Notes under the pieces: generated by a model
Database searches by the model: none
What the model was told of the DNA's origin: nothing
What the model saw: only the letters and a program-made list of their open reading frames with translations
Position numbers and translations under genes: made by a program
Assembly: GCA_900128395.1 (NCBI GenBank)
Contig: LT649246.1
Location: 1 to 64,000, forward strand
Length of the DNA stretch: 64,000 nucleotides
DNA from: Stramenopiles sp. TOSAG23-2
Taxonomy: Eukaryota > Sar
Direction: 5' to 3'
Part shown: positions 55,921 through 64,000 of the stretch, in pieces
Numbering within the stretch: position 1 is the stretch's first letter
Layout: every line of letters starts with the position of its first letter

Positions 55921-56947
55921 CCAGTACAAATACGAAATGCAATAACTTCTTTAGTTTTTACGACGAGCCCGGCTCATGTGGTGTGGTAGTGCCATGGCAT
56001 CTGCATGGAAAGGCCACGTTTTTTGTTTTCCTCCTTGGCCTATGATATTACATGCGATGAGTCTTTGGCTGGAGCAATTTACCCAATCTTTCTAACACAC
56101 CATACTATTGTACACCATAAGGGAACGGCTCCTGGGATCATGAGGATATCATTGAATAATATCTAATTTTTTCGTGTTCCTTGTAGGTTTTCCAGGTAAT
56201 ATTATATATCGTTTTCTAAAATGCCAATTTTATTTTTCATATATTTTTGTAAAAATAGCAAATATCCGAAAATATAGAAAAAATGATGACTATTTCCCCA
56301 TGGTGAATAGTGTTAAATGTGTACAGTTATGACACGGTTTAGAGTTTAGAGGGTGCCTAACTTGGTGATTGGATGATTTTGCTTTACAGTAATATCATCA
56401 GCAGTTGCAAAGTTTAAGTTGCAAAAGCTACTGCACTACTAATAATTGAAAAAATTTAAATTCTAATAGAAAAAATGATGAAAGATATATTATATATATA
56501 TGGAACTGCACAACTACATAAAATAGATTAATATATAAATTATATAATTATATATCCAAGTGGTGGGTGGAGAAAACAAACACCACGTGGTAACAGAGAT
56601 AGGTTGGTTTTACATAGCGCCATAACGGTTTGCGTTTTGTTTTTTTGTTTTTTATTTTGTAGAATCAACATATCTAAAGCATTTATATTAATAAATTTTT
56701 TCCTAGTAGTTTTATTAATATATACTTGCCGTTTTTAGCCAAGTTAGCAACTACATTTTTGAACGATATTAATAGTTGCTTTATTAATTATAAAGATATT
56801 TTTACATATTGGTTGAAATAGGATTTTTGTTTCGTTTCCCTTCATTACATATATATAGATATACGATATATATTTGTTTCTTTATTTTTGCATTTTTCCC
56901 CTATATATCGAAACAATATATATTATTTATATTAAAATAAATAAAAG
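55921..56947. other. Long intergenic region with GC-richer island and shared repeat
   Basis: About 1.0 kb. A GC-richer stretch at about 55960-56145 has no ORF on either strand that I can defend. The segment 56169-56199 is an inverted copy of 15956-15986. Beyond ~56220 it is AT-rich with TA runs. Confidence 0.45.
56169..56199 (-). repeat. ~30-bp element shared with 15956-15986
   Basis: On the minus strand it reads TACCTGGAAAACCTACAAGG then AACACGAAAA. The copy at 15956 differs by one inserted T and one C/T change. Its start TACCTGG overlaps the promoter-motif word. Confidence 0.7.
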
Positions 56948-59050
56948 ATGTCAACCAATATAGAACTGCCTGCAGATGTGGAAGAGTTGAAAAAACTTGT
57001 TTTAACTTTACAAAAACAACTTGCAGCAGCCGGTGTAGATCCATCAGCGGCATCGATATCACTAGATAAAGCAAAAGAAATGCTTACAGCCGCATTGACA
57101 CGTTTAATGGAAGGGGATCAAAAGGCTCAAGGTGAATATGATAAATGGGATAAACTTGTTTCGACACATCCTGAGCATTTAGAAGAACAAGAAAAGAAAG
57201 AAAAAGAATGGGAAGACGAAATGGAAAAAAAATGTAAAGCAGCATTGGAAGAAATGAAAGAAATTATTCCATCGAATATAAAACAAATGAAAAAAGATGA
57301 AGTGGAAGGACTTCCAGGGATGCATGCATCGTTGGCAAAAAGGTTACTACGGAAAAAAGCACTATGGCTTCTTCACGTACCAACAGAAGATATCTCGAAA
57401 TATCATGCTGCTGATTTAATGGTAAAATTCTCTATTAACGGTTTGGACTTTAGGGAATTAAAAGCATTATACGCAGTAGTACCGAAAACAATGGACAATG
57501 ATGCGGATGGCAGAAAAACGGAATGGCGAATACAATTGAAACGAAAATTAAGAGAATATAGTGACAAAGAAATAAGTGGCAATTTGCCACAAAGCAAATT
57601 GATTAGCCCCGATTATTCAGAGAAAAAGATTACATCCAGAAGGAGATCAACTGGTTCAATGAAGAATCCATTTGGCAAAAAAAAAATAGGTGGAACAGGA
57701 GGTATGGGAAATTTAGCTGCGATGTTGGAAATGAAATTCAAATCGAAAGGCATGAAGAATTCTCCTGGTCCATCAAAAACAAAGAAAAATAGTAAAGTAA
57801 AAGGCAAATTAGGTGGCATTGCATCTAAACTAGAAGGAAAATTATTTAATAAAGGAGGTGGACTACTAGGTGGTAAAATTAAAAATCGCCGTGCATCTAT
57901 TTCTGGACCAATGACTAGTAATAATAAATTGAAAAGTACAAAACTAAAAGGAATTGCTAGTGCATTGGAAGGCAAACTATTCAATAAAAGTAACAGTGCT
58001 AGCAAAAGCAATAGCATTGGAAAGACGCCTGGAGTCCGGCGCAAAAGCAAGAAAATGGCTGCATTATCAAGTGCACTTGAAAATACATTATTTAAAAATA
58101 AAGGTAGTACTACTGGTAGTAGTAGTAGAAAAAATAATAAAAATAGCAGCCGTAGTGGTTCCAACGTCGGTAGTTTAAGTGGGAAAAGAACCGCATTTTT
58201 GAAAAATAATACTAGTAATGAGAAACGAAAATTGAATGGTAACGAAGGAACCATAGGGGAATCTGGGCGACGGATAAGTACGGATATAAGAACATCACCA
58301 GATGATGTGGCATCTCCAGATTTAATGGATGTTATAAAGAAACATAACAAAGTTAAACGTAAAATAATGTTTCCAAGTTCATCATCAGCATCAAATGAAG
58401 ATGATCTTGATACGAAGAAAGGGGAGGAGGAGGAGGAGGAGGATAAGGCAGTATCTAACGAAGACGATGACGATAGTATAAAGAAAACAAAAGGAAAAAA
58501 ATTGAAAGGAGGTGAAAAAGCAACTGTTATTAAAAAAGATGACATCGTATTGAATGGAAAGAACGTCGTAGTTGTTTCGAAATATTATGCATATGCCTTT
58601 ATATTTATCTTTCTACTTATACTTGGAATTTTTATCAAACCGTATATGGTACCATCCAATAATAATAATGCTGTGATATATGACACAGAAAAAAAGAGAC
58701 AACAAGAGGAAGAGGAAAGGGTTAAAATAGAAATGGAAACAACGCGAACTGAAAATAAAAAGAAAGTAGAAGAAGAAAAAAAACGTAAGATAGCTGCATC
58801 AGCTCCACCAAAGCATAAAATTAAAAAAACTTGCCAAGCGAAAGGTGGATATGGTGCAGGATGTGTATATACTTCTGATGGTGCTGTATCATTAAATGCT
58901 GGAGAAGAAGATGTAACGTTGAAAAAAGATACAAAACCAGATCCAGAAGCTGTTGCTAGAGCACAAAAAGCTCGACAAGTACAAAATCGAAAATCAAAAT
59001 ATAAGAAATGGCAAGAAGAGAAGAAGAAGAAAAGTGCTACTACTGCATGA
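56948..59050 (+). CDS. Membrane protein with four repeated LE-KLF motifs
   Basis: 700 residues. About 110-205 is a folded helical domain (LRKKALWLLHVPTEDISKYH, ADLMVKFSINGLDFRELKAL, DADGRKTEWRIQLKRKL) that I cannot name. Then a basic, Gly/Ser-rich region carries four copies of a short motif: GNLAAMLEMKFKSK (254-267), GGIASKLEGKLFNK (289-302), KGIASALEGKLFNK (334-347) and AALSSALENTLFKN (371-384). An acidic tract (487-510) precedes one transmembrane helix (about 545-567: YYAYAFIFIFLLILGIFI), then a Glu/Lys coil and a short Cys-containing domain (CQAKGGYGAGCVYTSDG). The N-terminus lacks a signal peptide, so the repeats are probably cytosolic. A docking or cytoskeletal role is possible but unproven. 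Confidence 0.7.
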   Translation: MSTNIELPADVEELKKLVLTLQKQLAAAGVDPSAASISLDKAKEMLTAALTRLMEGDQKAQGEYDKWDKLVSTHPEHLEEQEKKEKEWEDEMEKKCKAALEEMKEIIPSNIKQMKKDEVEGLPGMHASLAKRLLRKKALWLLHVPTEDISKYHAADLMVKFSINGLDFRELKALYAVVPKTMDNDADGRKTEWRIQLKRKLREYSDKEISGNLPQSKLISPDYSEKKITSRRRSTGSMKNPFGKKKIGGTGGMGNLAAMLEMKFKSKGMKNSPGPSKTKKNSKVKGKLGGIASKLEGKLFNKGGGLLGGKIKNRRASISGPMTSNNKLKSTKLKGIASALEGKLFNKSNSASKSNSIGKTPGVRRKSKKMAALSSALENTLFKNKGSTTGSSSRKNNKNSSRSGSNVGSLSGKRTAFLKNNTSNEKRKLNGNEGTIGESGRRISTDIRTSPDDVASPDLMDVIKKHNKVKRKIMFPSSSSASNEDDLDTKKGEEEEEEDKAVSNEDDDDSIKKTKGKKLKGGEKATVIKKDDIVLNGKNVVVVSKYYAYAFIFIFLLILGIFIKPYMVPSNNNNAVIYDTEKKRQQEEEERVKIEMETTRTENKKKVEEEKKRKIAASAPPKHKIKKTCQAKGGYGAGCVYTSDGAVSLNAGEEDVTLKKDTKPDPEAVARAQKARQVQNRKSKYKKWQEEKKKKSATTA

Positions 59051-59095
59051 AGGAGGGAAGGATTGTGTATTGATGGTAGTGAGAGTTTATTTTTA

Positions 59096-59104
59096 TACCA
59101 GGTA
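59096..59104. promoter_or_regulatory. TACCAGGTA motif in a 3' flank
   Basis: Exact copy, but between two convergent gene ends; the one clear exception to the upstream placement. Confidence 0.35.
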
Positions 59105-59258
59105 TATTTTAATGTATGATATTTTATTTTTTTATTTTTAAAATTTGTTTGTATTTATTATGATATATATTCTGATTATACAAGTATGTACGAGCGTAAA
59201 AATAAAATATTTTTGTGTACGCACCTGTACACTCTCATCTCAACAATACTCTCAACTT

Positions 59259-61028
59259 TTAAATAAATCCATTTTGAACACGAGCACTGCTATGTGTATT
59301 CTTTTTCTTCACACCAAGACTTTTATCCAATATCATTTTTTTCGTTATATGACCTTCTTCATGCAATTCATACCCATGATGCCGTAAATGTTGATCCAAA
59401 TCTAAAGAGTTGAAATTCCAATCTTTTGCAACATATATAGTTGCTTCACCAGTTTCAAGTTCGATGGACGAGTACAAAACACCATCGGCTTGATTTATAA
59501 TTCTACCAACCGCATCAATACATGCCTCGCAACCCATATTATCAACAACATATGTTTGCTTTATCGCATTTGATGTCGGTGGCGCAATTGCAGGTCCACC
59601 TAATAACTTTAATCCTTCTGGCATATACATCAATAATATTGTTATGATAGTATTAATAAACAATCGCTTTTGAATTTGAGTAAAATATGATGTTATTTTC
59701 TTCTTATTCTTTGCATCATCTTTTTTTTTATTGTTTTTCGTCGTTATCTTACCTTTATTATTATTATTATTTCCTAATGCATGGTACCATAGAACAACCA
59801 ACCAGGTCAACGTTACAAATCTTAGGTATGGTCGCAATGGTCCTAAAATGACATTAAAACCAGCACAACCAATATGAACAATATCAAAAACAGAAAGAAT
59901 GTTCAATCCTAATTGTAACAAGCAACATGATGAGCTTAGAAGTCCAGCTAATATGCCTGTTGTAAAATGTGATATGCTGGTTGTTGTTGGTGTAGAATCC
60001 ATAGTCATCTCCGCCACAGTCTTTGCAACACTTGCTATTGCTGTGGGTTTACTTTTTCTTGTAACAACCTCGTCCTTCTCGTCATCATCCGAGGATAATG
60101 CAGTAATTTCATCAGGTCTTATTAATACTTTTTCCACGTTATTAATATTTGCACTAAATCCAATATCATTGATTCGGGTGGTAAGTAAAGGTACAGTATT
60201 TTCCCACGTATTTGTTTTCACAAATGCTTCTCCAGTTTCTAATACCACAGTTGAATGTCCTACAACACCTTTTGTCGACTCAATCGTATTTTTTATTGTT
60301 TGCACACACGCTATGCAGTTCATACCTTCAATTTTCAATTTATACTCTGATACATTTGCTTTCTCATCTGTATTACTCCTATTTTTTTCTTCCTTCGATG
60401 CATTACGGTGATCTTTATATTTTATGTAATAAAACAAAATTTCAGGTAAAAAGGTCAATGCAGAAGTAACTAAAATGGATATGTATGCACGTAAATATTG
60501 TTCCTCTTTTTCAATTGAAAGAAATTGCCATGTTTGTGTTATAGTAACAATAGAAACGAAAAATGGCCGCATCGGCCCTAACACTGAATTCAACCCAGCA
60601 CAACCAATGCTAAAACAATTTAATATCAGCTGAAAGGCACAGCAACTTGAACTTAAGAGTGATATAATTATCCAAGCTCCTAATTGATGCGAGAAGCTCA
60701 TTGCTTGATACAATATATAATCATATACGATAGTACACTTTTCTTTTAAATACCTATTCGTCAAAATTGCTTGTAAGATAAATATATTAAATGTTAACCA
60801 ATATAAATATTGAGAAAAAAACGTAGATGAAGATACTAAATAATATGATTTTTTCTTTTGCTGGTTTGTCACATCATCAGTCGTTCCTTCTTCTTTTTTG
60901 TTCTTTTTATCATTTTTCAATTTATTATTCCGTTCCTTATTATTTCTTGAGGTCGCCCGTGGCCTCTTGCTATTTTTCCGCACTTTCTTCTTCTTCTTTT
61001 GCGATGGTTGCTTCTTCCGTGTCTTCAT
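59259..61028 (-). CDS. Duplicated MerT-like transporter fused to heavy-metal (HMA) domains
   Basis: 589 residues. After a Lys-rich N-terminus and one membrane segment (about 62-90) come two homologous units. Unit 1: membrane pair about 112-200 with LLSSSCCAFQLILNCFSIGC (C129, C130) and GLNSVLGPMRPFF, then an HMA domain about 227-297 with GMNCIAC (C238, C241). Unit 2: about 354-470 with LLSSSCCLLQLGLNIL (C368, C369) and GFNVILGPLRPYL, then an HMA domain about 488-555 with MGCEAC (C500, C503). Adjacent Cys in the first helix, followed by an LG-x-x-RP turn, is the layout of bacterial mercuric transporter MerT, and the trailing HMA corresponds to MerP. It is thus a tandem MerTP fusion. It probably moves soft metal ions (Hg, Cu or similar) across a membrane; the substrate and direction are inference. 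Start ATG 61028. Confidence 0.75.
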   Translation of the reverse strand: MKTRKKQPSQKKKKKVRKNSKRPRATSRNNKERNNKLKNDKKNKKEEGTTDDVTNQQKKKSYYLVSSSTFFSQYLYWLTFNIFILQAILTNRYLKEKCTIVYDYILYQAMSFSHQLGAWIIISLLSSSCCAFQLILNCFSIGCAGLNSVLGPMRPFFVSIVTITQTWQFLSIEKEEQYLRAYISILVTSALTFLPEILFYYIKYKDHRNASKEEKNRSNTDEKANVSEYKLKIEGMNCIACVQTIKNTIESTKGVVGHSTVVLETGEAFVKTNTWENTVPLLTTRINDIGFSANINNVEKVLIRPDEITALSSDDDEKDEVVTRKSKPTAIASVAKTVAEMTMDSTPTTTSISHFTTGILAGLLSSSCCLLQLGLNILSVFDIVHIGCAGFNVILGPLRPYLRFVTLTWLVVLWYHALGNNNNNKGKITTKNNKKKDDAKNKKKITSYFTQIQKRLFINTIITILLMYMPEGLKLLGGPAIAPPTSNAIKQTYVVDNMGCEACIDAVGRIINQADGVLYSSIELETGEATIYVAKDWNFNSLDLDQHLRHHGYELHEEGHITKKMILDKSLGVKKKNTHSSARVQNGFI

Positions 61029-61534
61029 TATTATAAATATTACATAAAAAATATTCTTTAAAATTGTTTAATTCCACATTATAACAAACTTTATCGATTA
61101 TGTATATAATTACATATATTCTTCATTGGTTATTATATATATTTGATTGAGGAATAATCTTAATCTTCGATCGAAGAATAACTATGTGCATTTTAATTTT
61201 TATAATCAGTGCTATGTCCATGTTAATTGTTAATGTATTATCTGCGAATTCTATTAAAAAAAAGATAATGTATAGCATGCGAATAGCACCACCACTGTGT
61301 GAACCACAGCAGGTAAGACGGTAAGACGCGGAAACGACGACCGAGACAAGCACCCAACACACATTGAACTTTCGAAAGAGTATGAAGAAAATATATATAC
61401 ATATATATCGTGAAACCAAAATATAATATACACACACACATATATATATACATAAAAACATAAATTGTACTTATTTATATATATAAAAAAAGAATTGAGC
61501 AACCCCACCCCCGCCTCCCTCCCACCTCTTAAAA
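61029..61534. other. Divergent intergenic region
   Basis: 506 bp. TGCTATGTCCATGTTAAT at 61210-61227; (AC)n/(AT)n near 61430-61452; a C-rich stretch just before the next ATG. No gene. Confidence 0.5.
61210..61227 (+). promoter_or_regulatory. 18-bp intergenic motif TGCTATGTCCATGTTAAT
   Basis: About 180 bp from the minus-strand start at 61028 and 310 bp from the plus-strand start at 61535. Confidence 0.45.
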
Positions 61535-62443
61535 ATGAATATTCGCGTAGTCGAAGATGTGCCGGAAGTCTTAATTGAATGGATGATCGAATATTTTGAT
61601 GGCGTAACATTATGTAAATTCATTGAAACTAGTATTTTGAAACAAATGAAGTCAAGAAGATTATCAAAACGTTGTTATGAAAAAATATTTAAATTTAAAA
61701 TACTAAATGGGTTGTATAAAATGATTGGTTGTAAGGATGGTTATAATGTATATAAAGTAGAAAAGCGCGATAAGCATCCTTCCGTTGAAAAAGCAGTTTG
61801 TGCTGCAAAATGTATTGCAGAAGTTGTAGCAAATTGTGATGGTATTGATGATGGGAGATATAAATTTTCATTTCCTTGCGTCGATTGGCCAGGACATACA
61901 AACGATACGGATCGTCCAATCGGTTGGTCAACAAAAAAGAAAGTGAAAATACAAAAAAATGGAGTTCAATACGATGATCCTGAATATGAAAAACCAAAAT
62001 ATGAAATTCAATTATCAAATAGTATAGAATGTAACCCACAATCTATCGTTATTCCTTTTGGAATTCCTTTAAGACTAGTTGCATCAAAAACATTAAAAGA
62101 AGAATTTCAATATTTAAAATTAAATGCATTGACACTTGCCGGTTCAAATAATAAATTAAAGTATGTTGAAAATGCAGGCAGGGCAAATGGATGGAATGTT
62201 GCTGAAATAATGAGATTACAACGGCATATAGTATCATCAAAAGCAGGAAAAAATATAATCCAAAGAAGATGTGAACAAGGAAGACGTATACAAGGTATAC
62301 GAAATATTACACCGGGAATTGTGGACCTACGTGTGAAAAAATACGATCTTGATGAAGTTATTTTAGAAGTTGTTGATATACGTCCAGATTATTTCGTTAT
62401 GGATAGAAGAAGACGATTACTACGGAGGATGTTACGATTATAA
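61535..62443 (+). CDS. Unknown protein with F-box-like N-terminus
   Basis: 302 residues. The first ~50 residues (VPEVLIEWMIEYFDGVTLCK, KSRRLSKRCYEKIFKFKI) have the spacing of an F-box or similar helical adaptor. The middle has a compact beta-rich part (RYKFSFPCVDWPGHTND, EIQLSNSIECNPQSIVIPFG). The C-terminus is helical and Arg-rich (MDRRRRLLRRMLRL). No enzyme motif. The N-terminal architecture parallels the 402-residue gene at 52174, without obvious sequence identity. Confidence 0.55.
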   Translation: MNIRVVEDVPEVLIEWMIEYFDGVTLCKFIETSILKQMKSRRLSKRCYEKIFKFKILNGLYKMIGCKDGYNVYKVEKRDKHPSVEKAVCAAKCIAEVVANCDGIDDGRYKFSFPCVDWPGHTNDTDRPIGWSTKKKVKIQKNGVQYDDPEYEKPKYEIQLSNSIECNPQSIVIPFGIPLRLVASKTLKEEFQYLKLNALTLAGSNNKLKYVENAGRANGWNVAEIMRLQRHIVSSKAGKNIIQRRCEQGRRIQGIRNITPGIVDLRVKKYDLDEVILEVVDIRPDYFVMDRRRRLLRRMLRL

Positions 62444-62714
62444 AATATTTTTTAACTCTGAAAATAAATATTAATGGTCAATTTATTATAGTATAGAGTA
62501 TAGAGTATAGTCGGTCATCTTGTTGCATTAAGTATAAAATTATGTACTCTGATAAATATACCCTATATAATAATATAAATATATGATTAAAAAAAATATA
62601 GAATTTTAAAGATTTTTCTCCTTTTATTATATATATATCATTTTGCTTCTGTGTTTCATCATCGATGTAACACAAAAAAAAACAAATTAGTTGGATCGAA
62701 CGAAAAGCAATTTC

Positions 62715-63173
62715 TTATTGTGATTTCTTAGCTTTTTTTGCAGCTTTTTTATCTTCGTGTGCTTTTAATGTAACACTGGTCCATCTTGGATTTGCAAAGA
62801 ACCAGAAATGAACTGTTGCTAGGTAAAACATTAATGCAAAAACATATTGTTGTCGGAAAACAAATTTTCCATCCAATTTATATGCTTGGTATGCAAAGGT
62901 AGTAGCCATTGTAAACAATCCTAAGGCTGCTGCTTTACCATTCATTGTATTCCATCGAACAATATAAAAGGTTAAACAGCATAAAGTGAGGAAACTCCCC
63001 AATATCGCTACCAATGACAACATTTCAGGTGTTGGTGATGAGTCAAACATTGGTTCCATGGTAAAACCACCAACTTCAATTTTATTAAAGTAAATGTCCG
63101 GTTTGAAGAAAGCAATCATCCCAGTTGCAAAGCAAAAATATGCAGTCTTGTCAGAAAAATCTCCATGCGGCAT
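62715..63173 (-). CDS. Four-helix ER membrane protein with KKxx tail
   Basis: 152 residues. Hydrophobic helices at about 9-24, 49-71, 78-95 and 104-125, then a Lys-rich cytosolic tail (AHEDKKAAKKAKKSQ). The last four residues KKSQ form a KKxx COPI retrieval signal, so ER residence is likely. Conserved-looking loops include SDKTAYFCFATGMIAFFKPD and FVFRQQYVFALMFYLATVHF. Family not recognised. Small size and topology suit an accessory subunit or lipid-metabolism helper. Confidence 0.65.
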   Translation of the reverse strand: MPHGDFSDKTAYFCFATGMIAFFKPDIYFNKIEVGGFTMEPMFDSSPTPEMLSLVAILGSFLTLCCLTFYIVRWNTMNGKAAALGLFTMATTFAYQAYKLDGKFVFRQQYVFALMFYLATVHFWFFANPRWTSVTLKAHEDKKAAKKAKKSQ

Positions 63174-63501
63174 GTTGTGTATATTTTTTTCTCAATATTA
63201 TAGTTTAATGTTTGTGTGTGTGTGACGTATTTCTATTATTGATTGTGTAATTATATTTCTAAATTAAATATGTTCTCTAGCAAGAATCAGTTCTACTATC
63301 TATTTTATAAATAACTTTATATTATATTTATTATTTGTTCTACAGTATGATGAGATATGATGTGAGGCTTCAATCATCAGAAGAACGATGTTTAAGGGAA
63401 TAGAACAATTGACCTTATCAAAATAGTAAGCACGTAATATCAAAATATCAAAATAGCCCTCGTTCCGAGTAGAGCATTCTAGAAGCAAAGGGTGCATAGT
63501 T
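63174..63501. other. Intergenic region between ER membrane protein and AlkB-like gene
   Basis: About 330 bp. No exact promoter motif. A minus-strand 65-codon frame (63497-63300) has no supporting features. If the AlkB-like gene once had a 5' part, it is not recognisable here. Confidence 0.4.
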
Positions 63502-63695
63502 TTAGTTTTGAATTATTACATAAAAGCAGGGAGTTCATTAGGTGTACACCAAGATGATACCTATCTTTTTTCTCGCCCTATTATATCAATTCGACTTTTT
63601 AGTTTTGAATTATTACATAAAAGCAGGGAGTTCATTAGGTGTACACCAAGATGATACCTATCTTTTTTCTCGCCCTATTATATCAATTCGACTTT
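63502..63695. repeat. Direct tandem duplication, 2 x 97 bp, inside an AlkB-like gene
   Basis: Copies 63502-63598 and 63599-63695 appear identical. The unit encodes the metal-binding start of the dioxygenase fold (NYYIKAGSSLGVHQDDTYLF). Because 97 is not a multiple of 3, reading from copy 1 into copy 2 shifts frame and stops. Confidence 0.9.
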
Positions 63696-64000
63696 TTAGT
63701 GATTCAATATTATCATTTGGTTGCAAAGGTATGGGAATGCAAGAGACCCCATATTATTTTCCTATTGAACAAAAAGTTGGCACAATCACAATCATGGAAG
63801 GTTTAGCAGCAAATAATATGTTACATTGCATACGTTCCCGTGATATTAAGCAAAAAAGTTTATCGATTATATTTAGACAAGTAACAGAAAAAGCAATAAA
63901 AGATATGCATTTGTTAAATTTAAAACGGGAAAGATGTAATATGTTAAAGGAGGATCATTTAATGCGTTGCATCACCACCGACGATACCATAGTACCAGAT
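63554..64000 (+). CDS. AlkB-like Fe(II)/2-oxoglutarate dioxygenase, partial at 3' window edge
   Basis: An ATG inside repeat copy 1 (63554) opens 149 codons to the window end without a stop. The core is the double-stranded beta-helix of AlkB-type oxygenases: LNYYIKAGSSLGVHQDD with the iron pair H31-x-D33, RPIISIRLFSDSILSFG, a G-D/E-like strand KVGTITIMEG, the third ligand H91 in MLHCIRS, and R108 in SIIFRQ at the 2-oxoglutarate-binding position. Spacing is closest to ALKBH1/2-like families. The first ~18 residues (MIPIFFLALLYQFDFLVL) come from copy 1 read in another frame, so they are not ancestral; the family's N-terminal lid is missing. It is either a truncated gene with a new N-terminus, a pseudogene, or an assembly artefact. 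Confidence 0.65.
   Translation, partial: MIPIFFLALLYQFDFLVLNYYIKAGSSLGVHQDDTYLFSRPIISIRLFSDSILSFGCKGMGMQETPYYFPIEQKVGTITIMEGLAANNMLHCIRSRDIKQKSLSIIFRQVTEKAIKDMHLLNLKRERCNMLKEDHLMRCITTDDTIVPD

Noticed and set aside
57613-58545. 310-codon minus-strand ORF rich in Leu/Pro/Ser
   Set aside because: Antisense of the Lys/Gly/Ser-rich repeat region of the gene at 56948.
1-64000. Giant-virus or bacterial origin of the window
   Set aside because: Ankyrin and F-box-like genes raised the idea, but a spliceosomal intron, mitochondrial presequences, ER signals and nuclear-pore and AP-5 genes indicate host nuclear DNA; no capsid, packaging or polymerase gene seen.
1-64000. tRNA, rRNA or CRISPR features
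   Set aside because: No cloverleaf with T-loop consensus, rRNA-like block or regular spacer array found by eye; a covariance-model scan would be needed to exclude tRNAs.

Overview
This window looks like nuclear DNA of a unicellular eukaryote. It is strongly A+T-rich, with asparagine- and lysine-rich low-complexity tracts in the proteins. Genes are mostly single long ORFs separated by a few hundred bases, and all three stop codons (TAA, TAG, TGA) are used, so the code is standard. Introns are rare but present: one clear GT-AG intron (129 bp) splits a GST-like gene near 24.8 kb. The gene set is eukaryotic: an ER sphingosine-1-phosphate lyase, an AP-5 beta adaptor, an L-type cargo lectin, a TPR/Mlp-type nuclear-pore basket protein, UBZ-like zinc-finger, ankyrin, Sel1 and C2 proteins, and a mitochondrial sarcosine/dimethylglycine dehydrogenase relative. 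I see no hallmark viral genes, rRNA, tRNA or CRISPR array. The lineage is a guess (perhaps a free-living SAR-type protist) and not proven.

Layout. 0-8 kb: a GC-richer fragment at the edge, S1P lyase, a Sel1-repeat mitochondrial protein, a frame-broken IQ/multi-TM membrane protein, a GH18 glycosidase. 8-15.5 kb: AP5B1 and a flavin dehydrogenase, divergent. 15.5-17.7 kb: a disordered stretch with two tandem duplications and small coding fragments. 17.8-25 kb: a GGACT-TM-alpha/beta hydrolase fusion with a triplicated 3' end, two divergent secreted proteins, the spliced GST. 25-33 kb: UBZ-like protein, L-type lectin, small membrane proteins, a MaoC hydratase whose 5' end is duplicated. 33-44 kb: ankyrin protein, a 1081-residue four-domain hydrolase fusion, a class-3 lipase with a glycine-zipper tail, a double-C2 protein. 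44.7-51.7 kb: the TPR-like nucleoporin. 52-64 kb: F-box-like proteins, a DUF547 protein, a repeat-motif membrane protein, a duplicated MerT-HMA protein, an ER membrane protein, and an AlkB-like dioxygenase running off the end.

The genes do not form an obvious pathway cluster. Several do share themes: secretory and endomembrane functions (lectin, AP-5, S1P lyase, C2 protein, KKxx protein), two independent gamma-glutamyl-cyclotransferase-domain fusions, and mitochondrial or membrane enzymes.

The most striking non-coding signals are recurrent short motifs. TACCWGGTA (10 exact copies seen) sits mostly 100-280 bp upstream of start codons. An 18-bp degenerate motif TGCTRTNYCCATRYTAAT lies between genes, sometimes close to the first motif. 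A TACTTCGTA signal occurs in 3' flanks. Five separate loci carry fresh 97-261 bp tandem duplications, three of which contain gene ends or starts. Three genes need exactly one extra base to be continuous, which points to assembly errors or recent lesions.
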